A stretch of DNA of 64,000 nucleotides from Bradyrhizobium sp. Gha (GTDB lineage: Bacteria > Pseudomonadota > Alphaproteobacteria > Rhizobiales > Xanthobacteraceae), in NCBI RefSeq assembly GCF_900113735.1, contig NZ_FOQM01000027.1:44949-108948 (forward strand), read 5' to 3'. Each line of letters starts with the position of its first letter. The stretch's first letter is position 1. The position numbers and the translations under genes are program-made. The notes beneath the pieces were generated by a model. It made no database searches. It worked only from the letters and a program-made list of their open reading frames with translations, and had not been told where the DNA came from. Below are positions 24,930-34,157 of this stretch, piece after piece.

Positions 24930-25640
24930 CTAGCTTCCAGCGCTCTGTCCGCCATCGACGTGGAGGATCTCGCCGGTGGTGAAGCCCGCTCCTTCGAGGT
25001 ACATCACCGCTTCGACAATTTCGCTCACTTCCCCCATCCGTCCGATCGGATGCAGCCTAGCCAGGAATTCATACATTTCAGGTGCATGCATTGGCGTTTT
25101 CGTCGCGCCCGGCGCCACGGCGTTGACGCGGATTCCTCGGCTTGCATATTCGACCGCGAGCGATTTCGTGGCCGCGTTCAGGCCGCCTTTCGTCAAAGCT
25201 GCCAAAACAGACGGTGCGCGGCTGTCGACGTTCTCGTCGAGACTGCTGGTGATCTGCACGATATGCCCGGCTCTACGCCTGAGCATTTCCGCGACAGCGC
25301 GTTGGGTGATGTGGAAAAAGCCGTTGAGATTGATCGCCAGGATGCTGGCATAATCTTTTGACGTATATTCGGTGAATGGCTTTCCGATGAAGATGCCGGC
25401 GTTGTTGATAAGGGTATCCACGCGGCCGAAGCGCTCGACCGCCTGCGATATGATGCGTTCCGCAGTGGCTGGATCGGTGATGTCCCCAGCTACGGCTGCG
25501 ATTTCCGGATCAGACGAGGGCCTGATCGAGCGGGAATTTGCGACAACGCGAAAATCGCGATCGCGATAAGCCCTGACGAGGGCCTCACCGATACCCTGCG
25601 ACGCGCCTGTGATGATCGCGACTTTCTGACTAGTACCCAT
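24930..25640 (-). CDS. SDR-family protein lacking the catalytic Tyr
   Basis: 236 residues, starting MGTSQKVAIITGASQGIGEA. Classical SDR features: TGASQGIG cofactor loop, DTLINNAGIF, VQITSS, and RGIRVNAVAPGATKTPMH. The active-site stretch reads SVLAALTKGG, so the position four before Lys, normally Tyr, is Ala. It may be a non-catalytic or atypical SDR. GGAGG precedes ATG 25640. It is the last gene of the long minus-strand block. Confidence 0.85.
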   Translation of the reverse strand: MGTSQKVAIITGASQGIGEALVRAYRDRDFRVVANSRSIRPSSDPEIAAVAGDITDPATAERIISQAVERFGRVDTLINNAGIFIGKPFTEYTSKDYASILAINLNGFFHITQRAVAEMLRRRAGHIVQITSSLDENVDSRAPSVLAALTKGGLNAATKSLAVEYASRGIRVNAVAPGATKTPMHAPEMYEFLARLHPIGRMGEVSEIVEAVMYLEGAGFTTGEILHVDGGQSAGS

Positions 25641-25695
25641 GATAAGCCTCCATGTTAGATCGGACCGGCGGGCTGCGCCCGCCGCGTTTGTTCCG

Positions 25696-26478
25696 TTACT
25701 GCGCGGTCCAGCCGCCATCGACCGAGATTGCCGTGCCCGTGATCTGGTCTGCCGCTGGCGAACAGAGGAAGGCCACTGTGCCGCCAAGCTGTGAGGGAGA
25801 GACAAACTCAAGAGACGGCTGCTTCTCAGCCAAGATCTCCTCGGCCGCCTCCTTCTGGCTTATGTGTTTTTGGGTAGCGATATCGCTGATTTGCTTTTCC
25901 ACTAGAGGCGTCCGCACCCAGCCTGGACAAACCGTATTGCAGGTGATGCCGCTGCCCGCGGTCTCCAGGCCGACCACCTTTGTTAGGCCTACCAGTCCAT
26001 GCTTGGCTGCGACGTAGGCGGCCTTGTGGGTCGACGCGACCAGACCGTGCGTCGAAGCGATGTTGACGATCCGTCCCCAACGCTGCTTTTTCATCTGGGG
26101 CACCGCCGCGGCAATCCCGTGAAACGCGGCCGATAGATTGATGTCGAGAATTGCATTCCACTTGGATGTAGGAAATTCTTCGACGGGCGCGGTGAACTGG
26201 ATACCGGCATTGTTGACCAGGATATCGAGACGGCCGAATGTCTCGATCGTTTTGGCGATCAATTCGCGCACGGCTTGTTCCTTTGACATATCGGCGCCAT
26301 CGTAGATGACGCGCACGCCGTGCTCACGCTCGAGGCCGCTGCGGATCGTCTCGATTTCGCCCGGATCGCCGAAGCCGTTCAACACGAGGTCGGCGCCGAG
26401 CCCGGCCAATTCCTTGGCGATGCCGAGCCCGATGCCGCTGGTGGATCCGGTGACGATCGCGACTTTACTCTTCAACAT
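25696..26478 (-). CDS. bdhA: 3-hydroxybutyrate dehydrogenase
   Basis: 260 residues: TGSTSGIGLGIAKELAGLGA, DILVNNAGIQFTAPVEEFP, IVNIASTHGLVAS, catalytic Y-x3-K in AAYVAAKHGLVGLTK, and the closing ITGTAISVDGGWTAQ. The motif set (HGLVAS, WVRTPLVEKQI, ISQKEAAEEIL) is that of D-3-hydroxybutyrate dehydrogenases, which interconvert 3-hydroxybutyrate and acetoacetate with NAD. Acetoacetate decarboxylase and a patatin-like lipase in the same block fit ketone-body/PHB metabolism. Confidence 0.9.
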   Translation of the reverse strand: MLKSKVAIVTGSTSGIGLGIAKELAGLGADLVLNGFGDPGEIETIRSGLEREHGVRVIYDGADMSKEQAVRELIAKTIETFGRLDILVNNAGIQFTAPVEEFPTSKWNAILDINLSAAFHGIAAAVPQMKKQRWGRIVNIASTHGLVASTHKAAYVAAKHGLVGLTKVVGLETAGSGITCNTVCPGWVRTPLVEKQISDIATQKHISQKEAAEEILAEKQPSLEFVSPSQLGGTVAFLCSPAADQITGTAISVDGGWTAQ

Positions 26479-26526
26479 GGTGAGTTCCTTTCGGTGCTGG
26501 AGAAATAAGATATATGCAGAAGGTGG

Positions 26527-28134
26527 TCAGTGGGCGCCGCCGGCATCGAAACGCTCCGGCCTTTTGAGCATCAGCGCCGCCGCCAGAGCGACGATCTGCG
26601 AGACTCCGAGCAGATAGAAGGTGTCGCTGAAGCCGAGGATGAAGGCCTGCTTCTGGATAATCCGGCCGATCGCGACATAGGCGTGATGAGCTGCATCGAC
26701 GCGGTCGATCACGCCGTGGCTCATGAAATATTGCGTAAGCTGGTCGAGGCGTGTGCGGGTCGCTTGCTCGAACATCGATACCGACTGATTCAGAACGTTG
26801 GAATGATATTGCTCGCGCTTGGTCAGGAGTGTTTGAAGGGCAGCGATGCCGATTGCACCACCAAGGTTGCGCATCATGTTGAACAAGGCGGACGCAGATC
26901 CGGCGTTCTCGGCCTCGATTCCGGCGGTGGCGACCGCCGAGAGCGGCGCAAAGACGAGGGCTTGACCAAGAGCGCGGATGACATTCGGCCAGAAAAGCTG
27001 ATCGGCCGCGTAGTCATTGGTCATGTAGATGTTCAGGAAGTTGGACCCTCCAAAGAGCACAAAGCCGACGCCGATGACGAGGCGTGGATCGAGCCGTTGC
27101 ATCAGGCGAGGCACCAGCGGGATCAGCGCGAGCTGGGGCAGGCCGGTCCAGGCCAACACCATGCCGATCTGCTCCGAGTTGTAGCCTTGGATGCGCGACA
27201 GGTAGACCGGCAGGACATAGACGGACCCATACAGCGATACGCCGAGCAGGAAGTTCGCGAGCACGCCGAAGCCGAAATTGCGACGGAACAGGATCCGCAG
27301 GTTGAGCAGCGGCTTCCTCACCGTGAGCTCGATGACGACGAACAGCGTCAAAACGATCGCGGCGACGATGGCCAGCCGAACGATGAAGGGCGAGCCGAAC
27401 CAATCGTCCTTGTTGCCTTCCTCCAGCACGGTCTGGAGCGCTGCGAGCCCGATCGCCATGGCGGCGATACCGACCCAATCGCCTTCGCGCAGGAGCCGCA
27501 ACCGCATGGGCGTCGCTTCTAGCGAGGCGTAGAGCATCGTGATCATGATCGCGCCCGGCACGACGTTGACGTAGAAAACGTATTCCCAACCGAAGTTTTC
27601 GGTCAGGTAGCCCCCGATGGTCGGACCGATCGCCGGCGCGAACGTCGCGGAAATTGCGAACATCGCCAGCCCGATCGGCTGCTTGGGTTTCGGCAGCAGC
27701 GTGATGATCAGGGTGAACGCCATCGGAATCAGCACGCCGCCGGTAAAGCCCTGTACGGCGCGAAGTACGATCATCTGCGGCAAGTTCTGGGCGAGCGCGC
27801 AGGCCGCCGAAAACACCAGGAACAGGAAGGCATTGGTGAGCAGATAGATGCGGACCGAGAACACTTGGGCGAGCCAGCCGCTCAAGGGAATGACCACTAT
27901 CTCGGCGATCAGATAGGAGGTCGAGATCCAGCCGCCGTCATCGATGCCCGCACCGATTCCACCCTGAATGTTAGCAAGGGAGGCGTTGACGATCTGGATA
28001 TTGAGCACCGCCATGAAGGCACCCAGCGTGGCTCCGGTCACCGCGAGCCAGGTTTTTGCGGACACGACGGGAGCGGTGGCTGGCGGCCGCCCATCCGTTG
28101 GCGCGGCATCGATCGTGGTTCGCACTGTCGTCAT
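26527..28134 (-). CDS. DHA2-family (EmrB-like) MFS drug efflux transporter
   Basis: 535 residues with about 14 membrane segments. It starts with GATLGAFMAVLNIQIVNASLANIQGG in essence (the DHA2 'D1' region), has GWISTSYLIAEIVVIPLSGWL, and VQGFTGGVLIPMAFTLI (motif C-like region). Paired with the HlyD-like gene 35 bp upstream on the same strand, it forms an EmrAB-type tripartite pump minus the outer-membrane channel. The substrate is unknown; fatty acids or aromatic stress compounds are plausible given neighbours. Confidence 0.9.
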   Translation of the reverse strand: MTTVRTTIDAAPTDGRPPATAPVVSAKTWLAVTGATLGAFMAVLNIQIVNASLANIQGGIGAGIDDGGWISTSYLIAEIVVIPLSGWLAQVFSVRIYLLTNAFLFLVFSAACALAQNLPQMIVLRAVQGFTGGVLIPMAFTLIITLLPKPKQPIGLAMFAISATFAPAIGPTIGGYLTENFGWEYVFYVNVVPGAIMITMLYASLEATPMRLRLLREGDWVGIAAMAIGLAALQTVLEEGNKDDWFGSPFIVRLAIVAAIVLTLFVVIELTVRKPLLNLRILFRRNFGFGVLANFLLGVSLYGSVYVLPVYLSRIQGYNSEQIGMVLAWTGLPQLALIPLVPRLMQRLDPRLVIGVGFVLFGGSNFLNIYMTNDYAADQLFWPNVIRALGQALVFAPLSAVATAGIEAENAGSASALFNMMRNLGGAIGIAALQTLLTKREQYHSNVLNQSVSMFEQATRTRLDQLTQYFMSHGVIDRVDAAHHAYVAIGRIIQKQAFILGFSDTFYLLGVSQIVALAAALMLKRPERFDAGGAH

Positions 28135-28169
28135 GGCTGTCTGCTCGGGTGCGCAAGAGATCGGTTTTA

Positions 28170-29318
28170 TCAGCCGCGGGGTTTGCCGCCGCGCGAGGCA
28201 AGCCGCTTCTCCGTGTCGCGCTCCGCGACAACGGCCGACTTGGTGTCGATGGTCGGCTCCGCCGACATGCCAGGGCGCAGGCTGCCCTTCAGGCTTTGGT
28301 CGTCGAGCATGATCTTCACGGGGACGCGCTGCACGATCTTGGTGAAGTTGCCGGTGGCGTTGTCCGGCGGCAGCAGGGCGAACTCCAGGCCGCTTGCCGG
28401 CGAGAGGCTGTCGACATGCCCCTTGAGCCTGGTTGAATGGAAGCTATCGACGCGCAGCTCAACCGGCTGGCCATTACGGACATGGGTGAGTTGGGTTTCC
28501 TTGAAGTTCGCGACGACATAGATCGCATCCAGCGGTACCACTGCCATGAGCTGTGTGCCGGCCTGCACATACTGGCCGACACGGAGCGTGCGGGCGCCGA
28601 CCGTGCCGTCGACGGGAGCGGTGATTTGCGTATAAGACAGGTTCAGAGAAGCCTGGTGTTCGACCGCGCGGGCCCGATCGAGCTGTGCGACAGCCTGCGC
28701 GCGCTGGGTCGCGAGCACCTCGATCTTCTTGCTCGCCGCGAGCAATCCTGCCTTGCCTTGTTGCAGCTGGGCGGTCTGAGAGCGCAGCGCTGCATCGGTC
28801 TGCTGAGCCCGTTGGATTGTCCCTGAGCCGGACTTCATGAGCTCGTCGTAGCGGGCACGCTCCTGCTGCGCGAATTTCAGACCGGCTTCGGTCGCATCGA
28901 CTTCGGCCGCTTGCTGTTGAATCAGCGGCTCCTGCAATTCGATTTGCGCGTCGATGTTCCTCACCGTAGCTTCGGCAGTGGCTACGTCAGCCTTGGCCTG
29001 GTTCAGCGCAGTCCTGAGATCGCGGGCGTCAATACGAGCCAGCAATTGGCCGGCTTTCACCGATTCGTTGTCGGTAACCAGGACTTCAGCGATGTAGCCG
29101 GATATTTTCGGTGCGATGATCGTGGAATCGGCTTTGACATAAGCGTCGTCCGTCGTTTCGAGGTAACGTCCGGCCGTGAGGTAGTAGTGGCCGTAGGCTG
29201 CAGCCCCCGCGACGCCGAGCGCAGCGGCGAACGCGAGCGCTGCGCGCCGGATCGCCTGGCGCGATGGAGCAAGGCGGATCTTGACCTTGTCTTCAGGAGC
29301 GTAAGAAGTTGTCGACAT
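28170..29318 (-). CDS. EmrA/HlyD-type membrane fusion protein
   Basis: 382 residues: N-terminal anchor (AALAFAAALGVAGAAAYGHYYL), YLETTDDAYVKADSTIIAPKISGYI (biotinyl-lipoyl half typical of EmrA), two long coiled-coil helices around residues 100-210, then LSYTQITAPVDGTVGARTLR. It links the DHA2 pump to an outer-membrane factor. It lies between the patatin gene (33 bp) and the pump gene (35 bp). Confidence 0.9.
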   Translation of the reverse strand: MSTTSYAPEDKVKIRLAPSRQAIRRAALAFAAALGVAGAAAYGHYYLTAGRYLETTDDAYVKADSTIIAPKISGYIAEVLVTDNESVKAGQLLARIDARDLRTALNQAKADVATAEATVRNIDAQIELQEPLIQQQAAEVDATEAGLKFAQQERARYDELMKSGSGTIQRAQQTDAALRSQTAQLQQGKAGLLAASKKIEVLATQRAQAVAQLDRARAVEHQASLNLSYTQITAPVDGTVGARTLRVGQYVQAGTQLMAVVPLDAIYVVANFKETQLTHVRNGQPVELRVDSFHSTRLKGHVDSLSPASGLEFALLPPDNATGNFTKIVQRVPVKIMLDDQSLKGSLRPGMSAEPTIDTKSAVVAERDTEKRLASRGGKPRG

Positions 29319-29351
29319 GGCTGTCTCCGAAGGCTTTGGGGGCTCTAGGTC

Positions 29352-30527
29352 TCAGTCGTGGCGATGCACGTCATGGGTGACGATGCCGAGCTCGGGCGCG
29401 GGCAGGTCCAGCCGCCGCGGCTCAGCCAAAGTGCGACGGATGTCGTCGAGGCCGCTTTGCCAATGCGCGCGCATCGCGCTCAGCCCGAACTCGTAATCCT
29501 TCGAGTGGCCCTCGTAGATCTTGGACTGGTAGATCAGATGAATGATGTTGTGGGAGCTGTGGCGGGCCAAATCCGCAATGGCGCGAATTTCCGGATCCCG
29601 CTTTGCGCTTTCCGGCAGTTTCTCCATCGTTCGCTGCAACGCCCGGCGCATCTGCTGCATCCGCAGCGCCTGATTTGTAATGGCGCGCGTTCGGCTCGAA
29701 TACTGAATGTCCTTCTGGCGGCTCGACACCTCCATCATGTCGTGCGGGACACGTCCCTGCGCGGACCAGAGGTCAACTTGAAACGTCAGCGTCTCACCTG
29801 GCTCGCCGGACAGCACGCGGGAAAGCGGCGTATTCCAGGCGACGCCGCCGTCCCAGTAATGTTCGCCTTCGATGTCCACTGCCGGAAATGCCGGCGGCAA
29901 GGCACCGGAAGCCATGAAATGCTTCGGCCCCAGCCGGCGTTCGGCGGTGTCGAAATAGGTAAGGTTGCCCGTGCGCACGTTGACCGCGCCGACGCTGACG
30001 CGCACGTCCCCCGAGTTCAAGCGATCAAAATCGACGAGCCTTTCCAGCGTTCGGCTCAGCGGTGCCGTGTCGTAGTAGCTCGTCGCGGCTTCGCCCGAGA
30101 AAGGCGACCAGAACGGTGAGGGAAAGCGCGGCTTGAAGAAGCCCGGCTGCCCCTGGAACAAGGCCCGCATCGCGGCAAAAGCGTTGTTCAGTGAACGCAT
30201 ATCGAATGCGAAGGGCAGGGCATCGCCCGGTCCTTCGCCAGCAGGCCACCCCGCTGGACACGCGCAGACGGTCTCCCAGAACTCACGCAGCCGCTCCACC
30301 CGCTCGGCTTCTGGCGAGCCTGCGATAACGGCAGCATTGAGTGCTCCGATCGAAATGCCAGCAATCCAGTTCGGGCGGATGCCCGCCTCGTGCAGGCCCT
30401 CATAGACGCCGGCCTGATAGGCTCCCAGCGCTCCGCCTCCTTGCAAGACCAAGGCAACGACGTCGTAGGGCAAGGGCCTGGATTGCCCTGCCGCAGCACT
30501 CGTCTGCTCGCGCATCACATTCAACAT
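29352..30527 (-). CDS. patatin-like phospholipase/acyl hydrolase
   Basis: 391 residues with the three patatin blocks: oxyanion loop LVLQGGGALGAYQAGV (about residue 26), nucleophile elbow GISIGALNAAVIAGS (about 60), and the Asp motif YWDGGVAWNTP (about 215). The C-terminal extension holds a DUF3734-like segment (SRQKDIQYSSRTRAI). It hydrolyses acyl esters, from membrane lipid or possibly PHB. The neighbours (acetoacetate decarboxylase, 3-hydroxybutyrate dehydrogenase) suggest a link to C4-acid turnover. Confidence 0.9.
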   Translation of the reverse strand: MLNVMREQTSAAAGQSRPLPYDVVALVLQGGGALGAYQAGVYEGLHEAGIRPNWIAGISIGALNAAVIAGSPEAERVERLREFWETVCACPAGWPAGEGPGDALPFAFDMRSLNNAFAAMRALFQGQPGFFKPRFPSPFWSPFSGEAATSYYDTAPLSRTLERLVDFDRLNSGDVRVSVGAVNVRTGNLTYFDTAERRLGPKHFMASGALPPAFPAVDIEGEHYWDGGVAWNTPLSRVLSGEPGETLTFQVDLWSAQGRVPHDMMEVSSRQKDIQYSSRTRAITNQALRMQQMRRALQRTMEKLPESAKRDPEIRAIADLARHSSHNIIHLIYQSKIYEGHSKDYEFGLSAMRAHWQSGLDDIRRTLAEPRRLDLPAPELGIVTHDVHRHD

Positions 30528-30559
30528 GTTGCAAACTCCCGATATCGCGGCTGCTCCGG

Positions 30560-31354
30560 TCAGCGCGCGTTTGCTTCGATCAAGATTTCGGATCCGAGCC
30601 GTCGTGCAGTCTGGCTGGGTGCCAGATAGTCGTGGACGACGGAGCCAAGCCCGAGCGTCAGGTCCGCGACGAGGTGCTTGGCGGACAGCACCTGAAGAAC
30701 CGGCAGCTCAGCGACGGGCGCCAAGGCATGCGAATGGAGGTCGAGCGCGGCCGGCCCGGTCCATGCGCCCTTCACGGTGATGTCTTCGAGGTGGTAGCGG
30801 ACCAGCTCGCAGATGCGTGCCGAGCCGTCGACATGCGGGATAATCTTGAGCAGGAAATTCGGTGCGGTGAGCTTCCTTGCTTCGATCTCGGCGTCGAGGG
30901 CGCGATGCTTGTAGCCCATCGTGCCGGTCGCGATGCGCACCGAGCCATAGTTCAGGGTGCCGACCAGCGTATCGATCTCGACTGCAAGCTTCGGTTGGGC
31001 GAGCTTCTTCGGAAAACCCCACAGCTCGCGACCGCCCGCGATGGGAGGATGGTCGTTGAGGAACATCTGATGGGTAAAGCTGCCGGCCTGGCCCCTGTAC
31101 GACACCGGGATGACCTGTCCGCTTTCGGTGTAGTGGCCGAAGCCGGTTGAATCAGGCATGCGGATGAATTCGTAATTCACCACGGGTTCGGCCAGCTCGA
31201 GCGGCTCCGGCACGATCCGGCGGAGCGCCTCAGGATCGGTGCGGTATTGGATGATGAAGTATTCGCGATTGACGAAACGATAAGGACCTGGAGGGAAGGC
31301 CGGGTTGGTGAGCGGCATCGCGAATGCCGTTGTGCGTACGGTGTCGTGTTTCAT
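30560..31354 (-). CDS. adc: acetoacetate decarboxylase family protein
   Basis: 264 residues from MKHDTVRTTAFAMPLTNPAF. It has the family core (PPGPYRFVNREYFIIQYRTD, PEPLELAEPVVNYEFIRMPD) and the Schiff-base Lys in ELWGFPKKLAQPKL. It decarboxylates acetoacetate to acetone and CO2. The frame continues N-terminally to 31543 but the extra part is low-complexity and antisense-like; ATG 31354 fits the family. It is co-oriented with the bdhA gene, so both reactions of acetoacetate are in this block. Confidence 0.88.
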   Translation of the reverse strand: MKHDTVRTTAFAMPLTNPAFPPGPYRFVNREYFIIQYRTDPEALRRIVPEPLELAEPVVNYEFIRMPDSTGFGHYTESGQVIPVSYRGQAGSFTHQMFLNDHPPIAGGRELWGFPKKLAQPKLAVEIDTLVGTLNYGSVRIATGTMGYKHRALDAEIEARKLTAPNFLLKIIPHVDGSARICELVRYHLEDITVKGAWTGPAALDLHSHALAPVAELPVLQVLSAKHLVADLTLGLGSVVHDYLAPSQTARRLGSEILIEANAR

Positions 31355-31424
31355 CGCATGAAATCCTGGTTGAGCGCTTGGGATCGGGCCGCGCCCTTCG
31401 AGAGAAGCGCGGCCCGACGGCTTC

Positions 31425-32630
31425 CTACAGCTCGCTGACGTGCTCCGGATCGGCTGACGCCAGCGCCGCGGCGCGCTCGGCGCGTGGCGGGTAGATCCAC
31501 ACCGTGTTGATCTGCTGCTTGGTCTTCTTGGCCTCGTCTCCAACCAGTCTCAGCTTCCGCTCCCAGCCGAGCGTGAAGATTGCGCCCGCTTCTCCGAGAT
31601 CGAGGCAAGTGGCGTATGCGACCTGGTGATAGGGTTTGGTCGGCACACCCAGGAGCTCGGCGGCGGCGTTGTTGCCGGCAAAAGCGCCCATGCGCAGCGC
31701 GTGCTGGCAGGACATCAGCGCGTAGTTGCCGGCATCATCGCATGCGGCGCGCGCAGCATCGCCGGTTGCAAATACCCCCGCGACGCCCGGCACGCGCAAG
31801 TCGCGGTCCACCAGCAGCCGGCCCAGCTTGTCGCGCTCGGCGGGGATCTGGGTGGTCAAAGGCGCTGCGCGCATGCCAGCGGCCCATATCACCGTCTCGG
31901 TCTCGATGTGTTCGCCGGTGGAGAGCAAGACGCCGGATCCTTCGAGCGATTCGACACCCGCACCGACCCGGGTCTCGATGCCGAGCTTCTTCAATGCGTC
32001 CTCGATGACGGGGCGGGAATCTGAGCCCATGTCGGGAGCGACCGCCTTGCTTCGATCGACTATCACGACGCGTGGCTTTGCATCCTTGCCGAGGATCGCG
32101 CGAAGCCGCGCCGGCATCTCGGTCGCCGCTTCGATACCGGTGAAGCCGCCGCCGGCGACAACGACAGTGTCGCGTCCGTTCGAGGCTGGCCGGCTGGCTA
32201 GGCTATGGAGGTGCTTGTCGAGAGCAACGGCATCGGCGAGCTGGTCGACGCTGAAACCGTGCTCGGAGAGGCCGGGAATGTTCGGGCGGAACAGCCGGCT
32301 GCCGGTCGCGACGACCAGTCGATCGTAAGAGAGCTGCTTCTTCGTTCCCTCCCTTGTAACGATAGTTACCGCGCGAGAATTGGTATCGATCGTCTCGGCG
32401 CTGCCCTGCACATAAACAACGTCGATGGATTTGAGGACGTCCGCCAGAGGCGCGGTCAAGGTCTCAGGTTTCGGCTCATAAAGCCGCGGACGAACCACCA
32501 GTGTCGGCTCGGGCGCGACCAGCGCGATCTCGAGCTCCTTGGGCGTGGCGCCCCTGATGTCGCGAAGGCGAGCGGCGGAAAGTGCGGCATACATGCCGGC
32601 GAAACCGGCGCCAATGATAACAAGTCGCAT
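31425..32630 (-). CDS. NAD(P)/FAD-dependent oxidoreductase (NDH-2-like)
   Basis: 401 residues. The FAD loop is VIIGAGFAGMYAALSAAR at the N-terminus, then YDRLVVATGSRL, a second dinucleotide loop VVVAGGGFTGIEAATEM and GVFATGDAARA before the C-terminal domain. This arrangement is that of type II NADH dehydrogenases and related flavoproteins. A quinone-reducing or ferredoxin-reductase-like role is possible. First enzyme of the metabolic block, 125 bp downstream of a small protein gene. Confidence 0.85.
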   Translation of the reverse strand: MRLVIIGAGFAGMYAALSAARLRDIRGATPKELEIALVAPEPTLVVRPRLYEPKPETLTAPLADVLKSIDVVYVQGSAETIDTNSRAVTIVTREGTKKQLSYDRLVVATGSRLFRPNIPGLSEHGFSVDQLADAVALDKHLHSLASRPASNGRDTVVVAGGGFTGIEAATEMPARLRAILGKDAKPRVVIVDRSKAVAPDMGSDSRPVIEDALKKLGIETRVGAGVESLEGSGVLLSTGEHIETETVIWAAGMRAAPLTTQIPAERDKLGRLLVDRDLRVPGVAGVFATGDAARAACDDAGNYALMSCQHALRMGAFAGNNAAAELLGVPTKPYHQVAYATCLDLGEAGAIFTLGWERKLRLVGDEAKKTKQQINTVWIYPPRAERAAALASADPEHVSEL

Positions 32631-32755
32631 CTGATCTACTCCTCTGGTTTGACGTCTCGGGACACACGCGCGTCACCACCGCCGCTCCCCCGATAAGGAG
32701 AGGACTTGCCGCGATCACGACACGCAAAAGATGTGAATCGAAGAATGCTGGTCGC

Positions 32756-33058
32756 TTATGGAGCGCTGCAGTCCGGCGTTAGCCGTGTTTCGCATGCCGC
32801 GTGACAGTCTCGTGACGCCATCGGCCCGCCTAGCCGAAGAGCGATGGGCTCGCTTGTGCGCAACAACCCACCATCGTGGAAGGAGAGGGCTTCATCCCTG
32901 GTCACGATCGACGTCGCAGCAGTCGGCGGAATTTCGACTTCTTCACCCGTTGCCGACGTGAAGCGCACGCTGAGTGACAACCCGTAGACCAGCGCTGTCG
33001 CGATAGCCCTCCGTGACCGGACCATTCCGAGGAGGGCGACACTGTGCTTCCAGGCCAT
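32756..33058 (-). CDS. small hypothetical protein, family A of an AraC-linked pair (100 aa)
   Basis: The product starts MAWKHSVALLGMVRSRRAIA then TALVYGLSLSVRFTSATGEE. The stretch LSVRFTSATGEEVEIPP parallels LSATVRFTSAIEEGQKIPAP in the protein at 37430, and both begin with a W-x-x-S/V N-terminus and an Arg-rich hydrophobic segment. GGAG precedes the ATG. Both copies sit beside AraC regulators and oxidative enzymes. Function unknown; the N-terminal half may insert in the membrane. Confidence 0.6.
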   Translation of the reverse strand: MAWKHSVALLGMVRSRRAIATALVYGLSLSVRFTSATGEEVEIPPTAATSIVTRDEALSFHDGGLLRTSEPIALRLGGPMASRDCHAACETRLTPDCSAP

Positions 33059-33158
33059 TGCTCGTCTCCATCCATTGTCGGTGTTCGACGCCGTAGTTTT
33101 ACAGGATTGGAGCTGCTGCTGCGCCAGAGCGATTGATGTGATTGCAGAGAGATTGCTG

Positions 33159-34109
33159 TTAGCGCACGCGCCTGCGCCAATCGCTTGGAGTTTCGCCGGT
33201 CAGATTCTTGAATGCCGCGGCGAACGCGGTTTGTGATGCGTAGCCAAGCTCCTTTGCCACCGATTGGATTGCCGCATCGGTTTCCTTGAGCAAGTTCATG
33301 GCGCGCTCGAGCCGCTGCTGGCGCAACCAGGCATGAGGCGAAAGACCCGTACTTTCCTTGAAGGCGCGGCAGAAGTGAAAGCGCGACAGGCCGGCGTCGG
33401 ATGCGAGCGCCGCCAGAGAGACGTCAGAATCGCAATCCGAACGCAATCGCTCGATCGCGCGACGAAGCGCATGGGGAGCCAGCCCGCCCGTGATCGGCTC
33501 GAAGGCTACCAGTGCGCCGGAATGCTCCGCCAGGATGCGCGTCGCCAGGAGCTCAGTCAGCCGCTGTCTGAACAGGGCGTCCAGCACAGCATTGCCCTCC
33601 AGCGCATCGGCCGCGCTCATCAGCAAACCTGACGTGACAGGATCGGGGTGCCCGGTGCGCTCCAAGAGATCTCCGGGAGCCGGCGCATCGGCATCGCGAG
33701 CGATACGTTCTAGCGTCCTGTGCGGAAGGTAGAGCTGGACGACATCGACAGGCCCCGGAATATCCCATCTGGCGCTTGAGCCGGCGGGAATGATGGTCAC
33801 AACTCCGGAACGCGCCGTTCCAATCGCCACGGACCTTCCCATGCGCCGCTCCAGGCGCTGGACCCCTGTCGGATAAGCCATGATGACGTGGTCAGTCATG
33901 GGCTGGACAACGTCGTGCAGAGCACCGTGCTTCCAATGCGCGATGCCGCCATTGGATGGATCCGAGGTAATCTGGAGCGGGGTTGTCTTGAGGATGCGGG
34001 CCATCTCCGCATCGGCGGGTCGTCGCTCGGCGGCCGCCGAGGTGCTGGGGCACGCGCTTGGTGCGGCAAGCAGAGCCTGCAAAGGATCGTGGGGGAGCGG
34101 CTTGTCCAT
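33159..34109 (-). CDS. AraC-family transcriptional regulator (tandem copy 1)
   Basis: 316 residues from MDKPLPHDPLQALLA. The C-terminal double HTH (ALASDAGLSRFHFCRAFKES; SVAKELGYASQTAFAAAF then TGETPSDWRRRVR) is canonical. The N-terminal domain has HWKHGALHDVVQPMTDHVIM and SSARWDIPGPVDVVQLYLPH, a cupin-like sensing part. AGGA precedes ATG 34109. Very similar to the next gene, pointing to a tandem duplication. Probably controls the downstream metabolic/efflux block. Confidence 0.9.
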   Translation of the reverse strand: MDKPLPHDPLQALLAAPSACPSTSAAAERRPADAEMARILKTTPLQITSDPSNGGIAHWKHGALHDVVQPMTDHVIMAYPTGVQRLERRMGRSVAIGTARSGVVTIIPAGSSARWDIPGPVDVVQLYLPHRTLERIARDADAPAPGDLLERTGHPDPVTSGLLMSAADALEGNAVLDALFRQRLTELLATRILAEHSGALVAFEPITGGLAPHALRRAIERLRSDCDSDVSLAALASDAGLSRFHFCRAFKESTGLSPHAWLRQQRLERAMNLLKETDAAIQSVAKELGYASQTAFAAAFKNLTGETPSDWRRRVR

Positions 34110-34157
34110 GAAGCGGTCCTCGCGTTCGGCAGACACTTCGAGCTCGAGAGTGTTTTG

